Part shown: positions 1-7,696 of the stretch, one piece after another
How the letters are laid out: each line of letters begins with the position of its first letter
Numbering within the stretch: the stretch's first letter is position 1
Assembly (NCBI GenBank): GCA_017460085.1
Contig: JAFUBQ010000003.1
Location: forward strand, 1 to 64,000
Length of the DNA: 64,000 nucleotides
Source: Alphaproteobacteria bacterium
GTDB taxonomy: Bacteria > Pseudomonadota > Alphaproteobacteria > RF32 > CAG-239
Direction: 5' to 3'
The notes under the pieces: model-generated
Databases searched by the model: none
Seen by the model: only the letters and a program-made list of their open reading frames with translations
Told to the model about the DNA's origin: nothing
Position numbers and translations under genes: made by a program

Positions 1-5
1 TAACA

Positions 6-126
6 CTACCTGCGCAAGCAGGTAGATGTAGACAATCCTAAATCTTCGCGCTATACTGCGGTTATGGAAGAAGTAAAGTATAGCAAACAACGCTATATAG
101 AATATCAATGACGCGAAGATTTAGGA
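6..126. other. Hairpin-rich non-coding segment at the left edge
   Basis: An 8-bp stem closed by a GCAA tetraloop lies at 6-25. A perfect 15-bp inverted repeat (36-50 with 112-126) encloses a second 8-bp pair (50-57 with 77-84), which overlaps the outer stem by one base. All three frames on the plus strand hit stops early, and the frame that runs to a TGA at 109-111 is preceded in frame by TAA at 1-3, so a protein tail is not convincing. It may be the 3' end of a structured RNA or a palindromic repeat; the left part is outside the window. Confidence 0.4.
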
Positions 127-152
127 CAAGCTTGGCTTGACCTAAAATGATA

Positions 153-180
153 CCACCGGCGTAAGCCGGTGGAGTTTCAT
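153..180. terminator. Intrinsic terminator-like hairpin
   Basis: An 8-bp GC-rich stem (153-160 with 165-172) has a GTAA loop and a short T-rich tail. It lies just downstream of the ankyrin gene on the minus strand and of whatever enters from the left on the plus strand, so it may work in both directions. Confidence 0.6.
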
Positions 181-204
181 TCAGGTGTTTGTATTTTGCA
201 AAAT

Positions 205-963
205 TTATATATCAGACTCAACATCAATATACGTGTGGCCGTAGCGGTCAAGAATATCGGTTGATGCACCGGATTTAATCAATAAAGTTTCAATATCATC
301 ACAATTATACGCACGAGCATAAAAAAGCGCGGTTTTGCCGCTTTGGTCTTGTTTGTTTACGGCAGCACCGGCCTGCAGCAATATTTTAATCAGCGGAATG
401 TTCCATAAATCGGTTGCGGCATTCATCAAAGGAGTGCCAAAAGGAGTTTCTTGGTTAACATCAGCTCCCGAATCTATCAGCATTTGCAACATTTCTACGG
501 CATGTTTTTTTTGTTCAGACACGTAGGTTTTAATTTCTTGCTGCGGAAAAGCTGAAATGTTATTAATTTGCGAAGTTTCCAATTGTTTTTTTTCTAAGCG
601 CAAAATTTTCATTTGCGAGGTGGCTATAATCAGGGGAGTTGTGCCGTCTTTCATTGGGGCATTAACATCTGCTCCAGCAGCAATCAGGCGTTTTGCCACT
701 GCCAAATTTGGATTATTTTTCAAAACATAATACAGTGGAGTATAGCCGTTTTTATCGCGTGCATTCACTTGCAAACCATCAGCAAGCAAGCGGTTTATGG
801 TGGCAATATCGGCGGTTGCCAAAGTTTCTATTGGCGAAAGTTTTAGTTGCTCTGTGGTTTGAGAAACAGCAGAGGATAGTTCTTGTGTTTGCGGCGAATC
901 TATAATTTGCAATGCATTTGCCGGAAAAACCCAGAATAATAACCAAAACCAAAATTTATGCAT
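205..963 (-). CDS. Secreted ankyrin-repeat protein
   Basis: The 252-residue protein has a short hydrophobic signal sequence (residues 1-17, ending PANA). It then carries at least four ankyrin repeats, seen as the recurring GADVN and GAAVN turns followed by D..G.TPL or TAL consensus, from about residue 60 to the C-terminus. Ankyrin repeats bind proteins, so a periplasmic or exported binding role is likely, but no partner is visible. The ATG at 963 has a GGAG about 7 bases upstream. It is transcribed divergently from xseA. The repeat call is firm; the function is unknown. Confidence 0.85.
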   Translation of the reverse strand: MHKFWFWLLFWVFPANALQIIDSPQTQELSSAVSQTTEQLKLSPIETLATADIATINRLLADGLQVNARDKNGYTPLYYVLKNNPNLAVAKRLIAAGADVNAPMKDGTTPLIIATSQMKILRLEKKQLETSQINNISAFPQQEIKTYVSEQKKHAVEMLQMLIDSGADVNQETPFGTPLMNAATDLWNIPLIKILLQAGAAVNKQDQSGKTALFYARAYNCDDIETLLIKSGASTDILDRYGHTYIDVESDI

Positions 964-1102
964 TTTTACGCTCCGTTCTTTTTAGATAAACTATCACCAT
1001 CTTAAATATTCGGCAAGCATTTTTTGCAATGAGATATTGTTTTATGTTGAACAAACGTTGTTTATCGTTGCTAAATTTTACAGAATAAATATTATAAGCG
1101 TT

Positions 1103-2413
1103 ATGATAGATATGTTTGCAGAAAAAAAAGAGTGGACAGTCAGTGAAATTTCTTTTGCCATTAAGCAGGTAATGGAAACATCGTTTGCATTGGTGCGGGT
1201 TAAAGGCGAAATTTTTGGCGCAAAACGCGCCGATTCCGGACACTGGTATTTATCGCTGAAAGATGAAAATTCCTTGCTTTCTGCTGTGTGTTGGCGCGGT
1301 GTTGCTTCGGCTTTAAGCGTTAAAATAGAAGACGGAATTGAAGTTATTGCCACCGGAAAAATTACAACCTATAACGGGCGCTCATCATATCAATTAATTA
1401 TTGAAAAAATTGAACTTGCCGGACAGGGAGCATTGCTTAAGCTCTTAGAGGAACGCAAACAAAAGTTTTTAGCGGAAGGTTTGTTTGATGCCGCTCATAA
1501 GAAAAAAATTCCTTATTTACCACAGACAATCGGGGTGGTTACCAGTCCGACCGGTGCGGTTATCCGCGATATAATTCATCGCATTCGTGACCGTTTTCCG
1601 GTGCATATTGTAGTGTGGCCGACACCGGTGCAAGGCGAAGGTTCTGCGGCAAAAATTGCCGCGGCAATTAAAGGATTTAATGACCTTCCTTCTAATAGCG
1701 CATATAAACCAGATGTTATTATTGTGGCCAGAGGCGGCGGAAGTTTAGAAGATTTGTGGGCATTTAATGAAGAAGAAGTTGTGCGAGCAGTATATAATTC
1801 GGAAATTCCGCTGATTTCTGCAGTGGGACATGAAACGGACACTATGCTGATTGATTATGCTGCCGATGTTCGTGCGCCGACTCCGACCGGAGCCGCTGAG
1901 TTTGCCGTGCCAGTTAAAAGCGAAATATATAATGGTTTATTAACTACGGATTTGCGGCTTAAAAATGCCATATTCCGCTATTTTAACGAGTTAATGCAAT
2001 ATTTATCAGGTCTAGCGCGCGGTATTCCGTCGTTAGAACAAATTGTTTTGGAAAGTCAGCAAAAAATAGATGATAGAAGCGAGCGTTTGCGCCTTGCCTT
2101 CAGAAATTTGCTTAAAGATAAAAATAATTTATTGAAATTGACGAATTTGAAACCTTTTTATGTTAGTAATTTGCTAGCGGCAAAGCAGGAAGCTGTGAAA
2201 AATTTAGGTCTAAGGCTGGATTCTGTTTCAGTTGATGCGGTTTTGAAACGTGGTTTTGCGTGGGTTTCCGACCAACATTTTCGCACAATATATTCCACCA
2301 ACAAGGCTATAAGCAGTGACAAGTTGCATATTCGTTTTGCCGATGGAATTGTAAAAGTTAGGGTTACGGAGAGAAACAGTGCCTTGCAAGGTGATTTGTT
2401 TGATAATTTTTAA
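1103..2413 (+). CDS. xseA: Exodeoxyribonuclease VII large subunit
   Basis: XseA is the catalytic large subunit of exonuclease VII, which with XseB degrades single-stranded DNA to oligonucleotides. An N-terminal OB-fold (about residues 10-110, here starting EWTVSEIS) is followed by the nuclease core, with GVVTSPTGAVIRDI, the VARGGGSLEDLWAFNEE signature and SAVGHETD. The frame stays open upstream to a TTG at 1037, but those extra residues are not family-like. The ATG at 1103 (or 1112) gives about 436 residues, normal for XseA. The 3' end overlaps the next gene by about 35 bases, pointing to a shared transcript. No xseB is visible in this window. Confidence 0.93.
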   Translation: MIDMFAEKKEWTVSEISFAIKQVMETSFALVRVKGEIFGAKRADSGHWYLSLKDENSLLSAVCWRGVASALSVKIEDGIEVIATGKITTYNGRSSYQLIIEKIELAGQGALLKLLEERKQKFLAEGLFDAAHKKKIPYLPQTIGVVTSPTGAVIRDIIHRIRDRFPVHIVVWPTPVQGEGSAAKIAAAIKGFNDLPSNSAYKPDVIIVARGGGSLEDLWAFNEEEVVRAVYNSEIPLISAVGHETDTMLIDYAADVRAPTPTGAAEFAVPVKSEIYNGLLTTDLRLKNAIFRYFNELMQYLSGLARGIPSLEQIVLESQQKIDDRSERLRLAFRNLLKDKNNLLKLTNLKPFYVSNLLAAKQEAVKNLGLRLDSVSVDAVLKRGFAWVSDQHFRTIYSTNKAISSDKLHIRFADGIVKVRVTERNSALQGDLFDNF

Positions 2414-3227
2414 TATTATGCTGATGCTAAACCATGCATCGGCATTGGAAATTTGCGGCAAATTACAGCAAGGCGAACTTCTACATATTAAGGATATTAA
2501 TGGTAAACAAGTGCGTTGGAATAATAAGCAATATTCAATGTATAATGGAGAGATTTTGATTGCTGTGCCGCGTGATGCACCGCAAGTTATGGATTTAATT
2601 GTTTATCCTTTTAGCGAAGCCGGAATATTATATCAATTATCAATTGAGCGGACAAAGTGGGATATTCAGCATATTAAAGGTGTGGCTGAACATCACGTAA
2701 TGCCGAATAGACAGCATCAGCAAGCTATTATGCGCGAGCAAAAAGAGGTTAAAAAAACTCTTTCAATAGATTCAAGTGAAGATTATTGGCGCAAAGGGTT
2801 CGTTGAACCTGTAAAAGGGCGTATCAGCGGGCAATTTGGTAATCAGCGTATTTTTAACGGTGTAGCAAAAAATCCGCATAACGGCACAGATATTGCTGCT
2901 GTTGAAGGTACTTCGGTTAAAGCCTCAGGCGATGGAGTTGTGGTTTTGAGCGGCAAAGACTATTTTTATAGCGGTAATATGGTGATTATTGACCATGGGC
3001 GGGGTTTACAGACAATTTATGCTCATTTACAAAAAGCAATTGTAAAAAAAGGAGATATTGTAAAAAAAGGAAATATCATCGGCTTTGTCGGTAAAACAGG
3101 ACGCGCGACCGGTGCACATTTGCACTGGGGTGCTTCTTGGCATAATATTCGTTTTCGGCCGCATGCGCTGTTAGATTTGGAAAGCACCAAATGCCACAAA
3201 ATTGAAGGAACATATTTGGGAGAATAA
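2379..3227 (+). CDS. Secreted M23-family (LytM-like) peptidase
   Basis: The 282-residue protein has an N-terminal signal sequence (to about residue 22, ending HASA) and a C-terminal peptidase M23 domain from about residue 140. The zinc ligands are visible: H and D in PHNGTD, and the HLH of GAHLHWG; YAHL is also present. Such enzymes cut peptidoglycan cross-links or, when inactive, activate amidases; here the ligands look intact, so an active endopeptidase is likely. The GTG start at 2379 is chosen because GGAGAG lies 6 bases upstream and because it gives a full signal peptide. It overlaps xseA and is followed 6 bases later by uppP. Confidence 0.88.
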   Translation: MPCKVICLIIFNIMLMLNHASALEICGKLQQGELLHIKDINGKQVRWNNKQYSMYNGEILIAVPRDAPQVMDLIVYPFSEAGILYQLSIERTKWDIQHIKGVAEHHVMPNRQHQQAIMREQKEVKKTLSIDSSEDYWRKGFVEPVKGRISGQFGNQRIFNGVAKNPHNGTDIAAVEGTSVKASGDGVVVLSGKDYFYSGNMVIIDHGRGLQTIYAHLQKAIVKKGDIVKKGNIIGFVGKTGRATGAHLHWGASWHNIRFRPHALLDLESTKCHKIEGTYLGE

Positions 3228-3233
3228 AAAAAA

Positions 3234-4067
3234 ATGAGTGAATTGCAGATTATATTATTGTCACTTTTGCAGGGAATTACCGAATTTTTGCCGGTAAGTT
3301 CTTCCGGACACTTAATTTTATTTTCTAAATTTACCGATTTTGCTGACCAAGGGATAGCTATGGATGTGGCTTTGCATATTGGCTCTATTGTTGCGGTAAT
3401 GCTGTATTTTTGGCCTACACTTTGGCGTATTATAAGAGATTTGTGGCTCACTAAACTATATCCTAATTTCAAATTTGCCGGAAACCATTTATTTTATTTA
3501 TTGTTTTTTGCTACAATTCCGGCGCTGGCTGCCGGTTTAATTCTTAAATATTTTGGCACAGATTGGTTGCGTAATACCAAGCTTATCGGATGGAATATTT
3601 TGCTTTATGGTATATTGCTGTGGTTTATTGATGTATGGGCGGTTAAAGTTCGCACAATTAAAAATTTAGAAATAAAAGATGCATTATTAATCGGTTTAGC
3701 GCAATGTTTGGCATTATTGCCGGGAACAAGCCGCTCCGGTGTGACTATTACTATGGCGCGGTTTTTAGGCTTGGAGCGTCGAGAAGCTGCAAAATTTTCA
3801 ATGCTTTTGGCAATTCCTACCATTTTAGCTGCCGGCATTGTTGCCGCATATGGTTTATGGCAAAGCGGAGATATTGGGCAAATTACTAATGCTTTACACG
3901 CGGTGGCATATTCTTTTATTTTTTCTTTGGCGGCGATTTTTATTATGATGCAGTGGTTGAAAAAATGGAGTTTTTGGCCGTTTGTGCTATATCGTTGCAT
4001 TCTTGGCAGTATTTTGCTTTTAGATGCGTATGGTATTTATGATATTAAAATTCTAAACACATTTTAG
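3234..4067 (+). CDS. uppP: Undecaprenyl-diphosphate phosphatase (BacA/UppP)
   Basis: UppP dephosphorylates undecaprenyl pyrophosphate at the inner membrane, recycling the lipid carrier for peptidoglycan and other envelope polymers. The 277-residue polytopic protein has the two family signatures: QGITEFLPVSSSGHL near the N-terminus and LLPGTSRSGVTITMARFLG about residues 163-181. Length is typical. It follows the M23 peptidase by 6 bases, so xseA, the peptidase and uppP probably form one transcription unit with a cell-wall theme in its last two genes. Confidence 0.95.
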   Translation: MSELQIILLSLLQGITEFLPVSSSGHLILFSKFTDFADQGIAMDVALHIGSIVAVMLYFWPTLWRIIRDLWLTKLYPNFKFAGNHLFYLLFFATIPALAAGLILKYFGTDWLRNTKLIGWNILLYGILLWFIDVWAVKVRTIKNLEIKDALLIGLAQCLALLPGTSRSGVTITMARFLGLERREAAKFSMLLAIPTILAAGIVAAYGLWQSGDIGQITNALHAVAYSFIFSLAAIFIMMQWLKKWSFWPFVLYRCILGSILLLDAYGIYDIKILNTF

Positions 4068-4156
4068 AGTTATTGTGCTTGCTTTTTTATTAACCGAATT
4101 GGTGTTTGGAATGGCGCAGAAATGCTCGCTATAAAAACAAAACTGATTTTTTACTA

Positions 4157-4185
4157 TTTACAAAAAAGAAAATTAAGTTAATATA
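4157..4185 (+). promoter_or_regulatory. Probable sigma-70 promoter of the structured RNA
   Basis: TTTACA at 4157-4162 and AATATA at 4180-4185 are separated by 17 bases; TATAAA at 4182-4187 is an alternative -10. Transcription would start near 4192, at the first base-paired segment of the downstream RNA. This is inferred from sequence only, in an AT-rich background. Confidence 0.4.
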
Positions 4186-4190
4186 AACTT

Positions 4191-4336
4191 TGTCAGTCGG
4201 TGTTCGGCTGATGGAGTATCCTAACTCCTTGTGTATAAACTCCCTATAAGGGGAGCCGGTTGAATATATTGAATAAACCGGACTGATAATACACACAGTT
4301 AGGAACTCCCCTTGCCTAAAATGGCAAGGTTTTTGT
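4191..4336 (+). ncRNA. Structured leader RNA or small RNA ending in a terminator
   Basis: This roughly 145-base non-coding segment folds into a multibranched structure. A two-part helix (4220-4226 with 4297-4303, and 4230-4236 with 4289-4295) encloses two hairpins (4240-4244/4251-4255 and 4256-4261/4276-4281). An intrinsic terminator follows (4310-4316 with 4323-4329, then a T-run). AAGGGGAG at 4248-4255 is perfectly complementary to 4306-4313, which would break the terminator stem. The Shine-Dalgarno region of the next gene (GGGAGTT, near 4361) is complementary to AACTCCC at 4238-4244 and 4304-4310. This pattern fits a cis-acting attenuator or riboswitch for the HTH gene; a trans-acting RNA is the alternative. 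I do not recognise a known class. Confidence 0.5.
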
Positions 4337-4339
4337 TTT
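4310..4339 (+). terminator. Intrinsic terminator inside the leader RNA
   Basis: A 7-bp stem, CCTTGCC with GGCAAGG (4310-4316 and 4323-4329), is followed by TTTTTGTTTT. It ends the structured RNA about 37 bases before the HTH start codon. Confidence 0.8.
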
Positions 4340-4375
4340 AAATTTTGCAAAAACTTTTTAAGGGAGTTCTATAAT

Positions 4376-4600
4376 ATGAGTACATACAATTTAATGAGCA
4401 AAGAAATTTTAGGAGACATATGCCCGCAGCTGAAACAATTGCGGCTTGAGCGCGGTTTAAGCCTTGAAGAAGTGCAGGCATTGGCGCACATCAGCCATAA
4501 ATTGCTCAAACGGGTTGAACAAAATAAATGTCTGCCTTTCAGCTGTTTGAGGAAATTACTTGAACTTTACGGCAAAAAAATGAAAATTGTGATTGAGTGA
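4376..4600 (+). CDS. Small XRE-type helix-turn-helix protein
   Basis: The 74-residue protein consists almost wholly of a Cro/CI-type HTH: LKQLRLERGLSLEEVQALA followed by HISHKLLKRVEQNK (about residues 19-52). It is presumably a DNA-binding regulator with no effector domain. A clear AAGGGAGTT ribosome-binding region precedes the ATG, and the gene follows a terminated structured RNA, so its expression may be controlled by attenuation or by sequestering the ribosome site. Its targets are not visible. Confidence 0.75.
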   Translation: MSTYNLMSKEILGDICPQLKQLRLERGLSLEEVQALAHISHKLLKRVEQNKCLPFSCLRKLLELYGKKMKIVIE

Positions 4601-4649
4601 ATGATGACATTAATTTTTTAATCGCACAGATGTTTAAGAACAAAATTTG

Positions 4650-4795
4650 TGCTTGAGGCATTAGATTTTGACGCCCGAAAGGGGCTCAAGATGACGCAAA
4701 GGATTATTTTATTTACCAAAGGCAGTATGGCGACGCTTGAGATTGCTGCGTCGCATTCTGCGAATGCTCCTTGCAATGACGAAGACGCAATAAAT
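4650..4795. repeat. Palindromic dispersed-repeat-like element
   Basis: No gene is supported between the HTH gene and the yejB stop. The segment contains nested inverted repeats: ATTGC ... GCAAT around GCATTC-TGC-GAATGC (roughly 4742-4779), preceded by a GC-richer block with CCCGAAAGGGG. The wording resembles the palindromic intergenic repeats common in alphaproteobacterial genomes. It abuts the yejB stop codon directly. Copy number cannot be judged from one window. Confidence 0.45.
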
Positions 4796-4798
4796 TAC

Positions 4799-5893
4799 TT
4801 ATGCTATTTTTTCAAAGTTAATCCGTGGGTCAACCAAAGAATAGGTAATATCGCTGATTAGTTTCAGCACTAAACCGAGCAGGGCAAAAATATAGAGCGT
4901 TCCGAACACCACCGGATAGTCACGCGTGGTGATAGCTTCATAACCCAACAAACCTAAACCATTGAGAGAAAAAATAACCTCAATCAGCAGCGAGCCGGTG
5001 AACAGCATTTTAATCAGCAATGACGGAAAACCGGCAATGATAATCAGCATGGCATTGCGGAAAATGTGGCCGTATAAAATGCCGTTTTCAGAAACACCTT
5101 TGGCGCGCGCTGTTAAAACATATTGCTTATTAATTTCATCTAGAAACGAATTTTTGGTCAGCATGGTTAAGCCGGCAAAACCGCCGATAACCATAGTGAA
5201 AACCGGCAAAGTTATATGCCAAAAATAGTCCTTAATCTGCGCCCAAAAGCCTAAATTTTCCCAATTATCACTCGTTAAACCACGCAACGGAAACCACTGC
5301 CAATATACGCCGCCGGCAAAAAATACAATTAAAAACACCGCCAGCAAAAACACCGGCATTGCCGAGCCGACAACAATGGCAAACGAGGTAACCACATCAA
5401 ATTTAGAGCCGTCTTTTTGCGCTTTTCTTATGCCGAGAGGAATGGCTATCAGATAAATGAGCAATGTTGACCATAAGCCTAATGATATGGAAACAGGCAA
5501 GCGTTCTTTAATTAGTTCTAAAATGGTTTTATCGCGGTAATAACTTTTACCGAAATCAAAACAAATATAGTCTTTAAGCATTTTGCCATAGCGCACATAC
5601 CATGGCTTATCAAAGCCGAATTGCTGTTCCAAAGCCTTAATTAAATCTTCAGGCACCCCCTGTGCGCCAACATATTTTGAATTGTTTGCCGAAGTGTTTT
5701 GCACATTGCTCTGGTTGGCCTCAACGCTTGATGTTAGCTGTGATTTTGCATCGGTATTCATACCGCGATATTGTGCCAAAACATAGTCAACCGGTCCGCC
5801 CGGTGCCAATTGGATAATAGCAAAATTTACCGTGATAATGCCCCATAGCGTGAATGGAATCAGTAGAAGTCTTTTTAAAATATAATTGCGCAT
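4799..5893 (-). CDS. yejB: YejB-type ABC transporter permease
   Basis: This 364-residue inner-membrane permease belongs to the oligopeptide/dipeptide (DppB-like) family. It has six predicted membrane segments, the FGKSYYRD segment before the core, and an EAA-type loop ([20 protein letters not shown]). The long periplasmic insertion after the first segment (about residues 30-110) is a YejB trait. With YejA it takes up peptide-like substrates; in E. coli this system imports microcin C. It lies 1 base downstream of yejA. The partner permease YejE and ATPase YejF, normally next in the operon, are missing here. Confidence 0.9.
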   Translation of the reverse strand: MRNYILKRLLLIPFTLWGIITVNFAIIQLAPGGPVDYVLAQYRGMNTDAKSQLTSSVEANQSNVQNTSANNSKYVGAQGVPEDLIKALEQQFGFDKPWYVRYGKMLKDYICFDFGKSYYRDKTILELIKERLPVSISLGLWSTLLIYLIAIPLGIRKAQKDGSKFDVVTSFAIVVGSAMPVFLLAVFLIVFFAGGVYWQWFPLRGLTSDNWENLGFWAQIKDYFWHITLPVFTMVIGGFAGLTMLTKNSFLDEINKQYVLTARAKGVSENGILYGHIFRNAMLIIIAGFPSLLIKMLFTGSLLIEVIFSLNGLGLLGYEAITTRDYPVVFGTLYIFALLGLVLKLISDITYSLVDPRINFEKIA

Positions 5894-7696
5894 TTATTGT
5901 TCCTTTGCCCACCAAGTAAAAGGTTCAAAACCGGTTTTAATATCGGTTTGCGGCTGCCCGAATTTATCCCAATATGCCACACGTTCAACCGGCGAATACC
6001 ACTGAAAAATCAGATAATTTTCGTGCAATAAAACACGGTCAAGCGCCTTAACATATGCCACATAATCTTCTTTTTGCTGTGCTGAAATCAACCCTTTAAT
6101 CAAGGCATCTACTACAGGATTTTTGATGCCGATAACATTATTGCTGCCTTGCATATCGGCAGCCTCACTGCCCCAATATTCGCGCTGCTCATTACCCGGC
6201 AGCTGCGACACGCGATACGAAACAATTGCCATATCAAAATCAAAATTATCAAGGCGGTTTTTGAAGATGTTGACTTCTAAATTGCGGAACACTGCCTTAA
6301 TGCCGATTTTGCGCAAATTTTCAATATACGGCAGCATTACCTTGGTGAAAGTTGCGCCGTTTGCCGAATTGCTCAAAATTTCAACTTCCAGCGGTTCTCC
6401 GGTGGCTAAATTGGTCATTTTACCGTCAACAAAATCATAGCCGGCTTCTTGCAGCAGTTTTACCGCTTTTTTAAGGTTCTCGCGCGGATTATTAATTTCC
6501 GGATTATATGTCGGTTGATACGGCTCGGTGAAAACTTCCGGCGGCAATTGGTCTTTATATTGCTCTAAAATTTTTAGTTCGCGTCCTTGCGGCAAACCGG
6601 TAGCTTCCATTCCGGTATTGGTAAAATAGCTATATAAGCGCTTATATTGTCCGTAAAAAAGTTTTTCGTTTGCCCACTCATAATTAAACGCTAAATCAAG
6701 AGCCTTACGCACTCGGCGGTCTTTCAGCTTATTGCGGCGAATATTATAAGCGAAGTTTTGCAAAATTGCCGGATTATTGTGTTCCACAACTTCTTTTTTG
6801 ATTTTGCCTGATTTTATCAGCTCATTATCATAGCCTGTCATCCAAATTTTGGCGATATATTCTTCTCGGGCATCAATATTGCCGGCAAACAGCGCCTGCA
6901 ATGTTACAGTTGTGTCTTGATAATAGTCATAGCGGATTTGCTCAAAGTTATAAAATCCGCGGCGCGTTGGCAAATTATTCCCCCAATAATTAGGATTTTT
7001 TTTGAAACTGATGTATTTGTTAACCTGAAAATCGTCCACCACATATGGCCCGCTGCCCAAAGGCACTTGCAATGTTGGTTTATCAAATTCGCGCCCTTGC
7101 CAATCTTGAGCCGAAAAAATATGAAACTGTGCCAAAATCATCGGCAGCTCTTTATTATCCGTGCCTTCTTTGAAATAAAAACGCACTTCGCGCTCGTTTA
7201 TTTTCTCCACCCTATCAACATCGGCATAATACATTTTATATATCGGTGAGCCTTTTTCCATTATGGAATTAAAGCTGAACACCACATCATCAGCCGTTAC
7301 CGGTAAACCGTTTGCAAAGCGCGCTTTGGGATTTAAGATAAAACCAACATATGATTTATCGGCCGGTAAATCAAACTTTTCAGCCAGCAGCGGATATACC
7401 GTAAACGGGTCATCAACCGGCGAAAACCCCAGTGTTTCCATTGTTAAAGCCGGAACAAAACTTGCAGCAACGCCTTTGAAAATATACGGGTTAAAATTAT
7501 CAAACGTGCCATATGCCGGCAGCACAATTTTGCCGCCTTGCGGCGCATGCGGATTAACATAGTCAAATGCCTTAAAATTGTCGGCATATTTTGATTGTCC
7601 GTATAAAGCTATGCGATTGCTGATTTTTGCTTCAGCCGCTGTTAGCCACAAACTTAATACTACCCCAATAAAGCTACTTACCGTAATTATTTTCAT
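5894..7696 (-). CDS. yejA: YejA-type periplasmic peptide-binding protein
   Basis: This is an extracellular solute-binding protein of family 5 (about 600 residues, typical). It has a signal peptide ending TAAEA and the YejA opening RIALYGQSKYADNFKAF. It should deliver oligopeptides to the YejB permease. The frame is open 16 codons further upstream, but the ATG at 7696 is chosen because it starts exactly at the signal peptide and has a GGTGG just upstream. The gene overlaps the end of the 449-residue membrane protein gene by about 23 bases, so the three genes are probably co-transcribed. Confidence 0.92.
   Translation of the reverse strand: MKIITVSSFIGVVLSLWLTAAEAKISNRIALYGQSKYADNFKAFDYVNPHAPQGGKIVLPAYGTFDNFNPYIFKGVAASFVPALTMETLGFSPVDDPFTVYPLLAEKFDLPADKSYVGFILNPKARFANGLPVTADDVVFSFNSIMEKGSPIYKMYYADVDRVEKINEREVRFYFKEGTDNKELPMILAQFHIFSAQDWQGREFDKPTLQVPLGSGPYVVDDFQVNKYISFKKNPNYWGNNLPTRRGFYNFEQIRYDYYQDTTVTLQALFAGNIDAREEYIAKIWMTGYDNELIKSGKIKKEVVEHNNPAILQNFAYNIRRNKLKDRRVRKALDLAFNYEWANEKLFYGQYKRLYSYFTNTGMEATGLPQGRELKILEQYKDQLPPEVFTEPYQPTYNPEINNPRENLKKAVKLLQEAGYDFVDGKMTNLATGEPLEVEILSNSANGATFTKVMLPYIENLRKIGIKAVFRNLEVNIFKNRLDNFDFDMAIVSYRVSQLPGNEQREYWGSEAADMQGSNNVIGIKNPVVDALIKGLISAQQKEDYVAYVKALDRVLLHENYLIFQWYSPVERVAYWDKFGQPQTDIKTGFEPFTWWAKEQ

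Noticed and set aside
1037..1102. TTG start that lengthens xseA by 22 residues
   Set aside because: The extra residues (MFYVEQTLFIVAKF) are hydrophobic and unlike the XseA start; the ATG at 1103 fits the family.
4649..4861. 70-residue plus-strand frame after the HTH gene
   Set aside because: It lies in a palindromic repeat and runs into the end of yejB on the other strand; no ribosome site.
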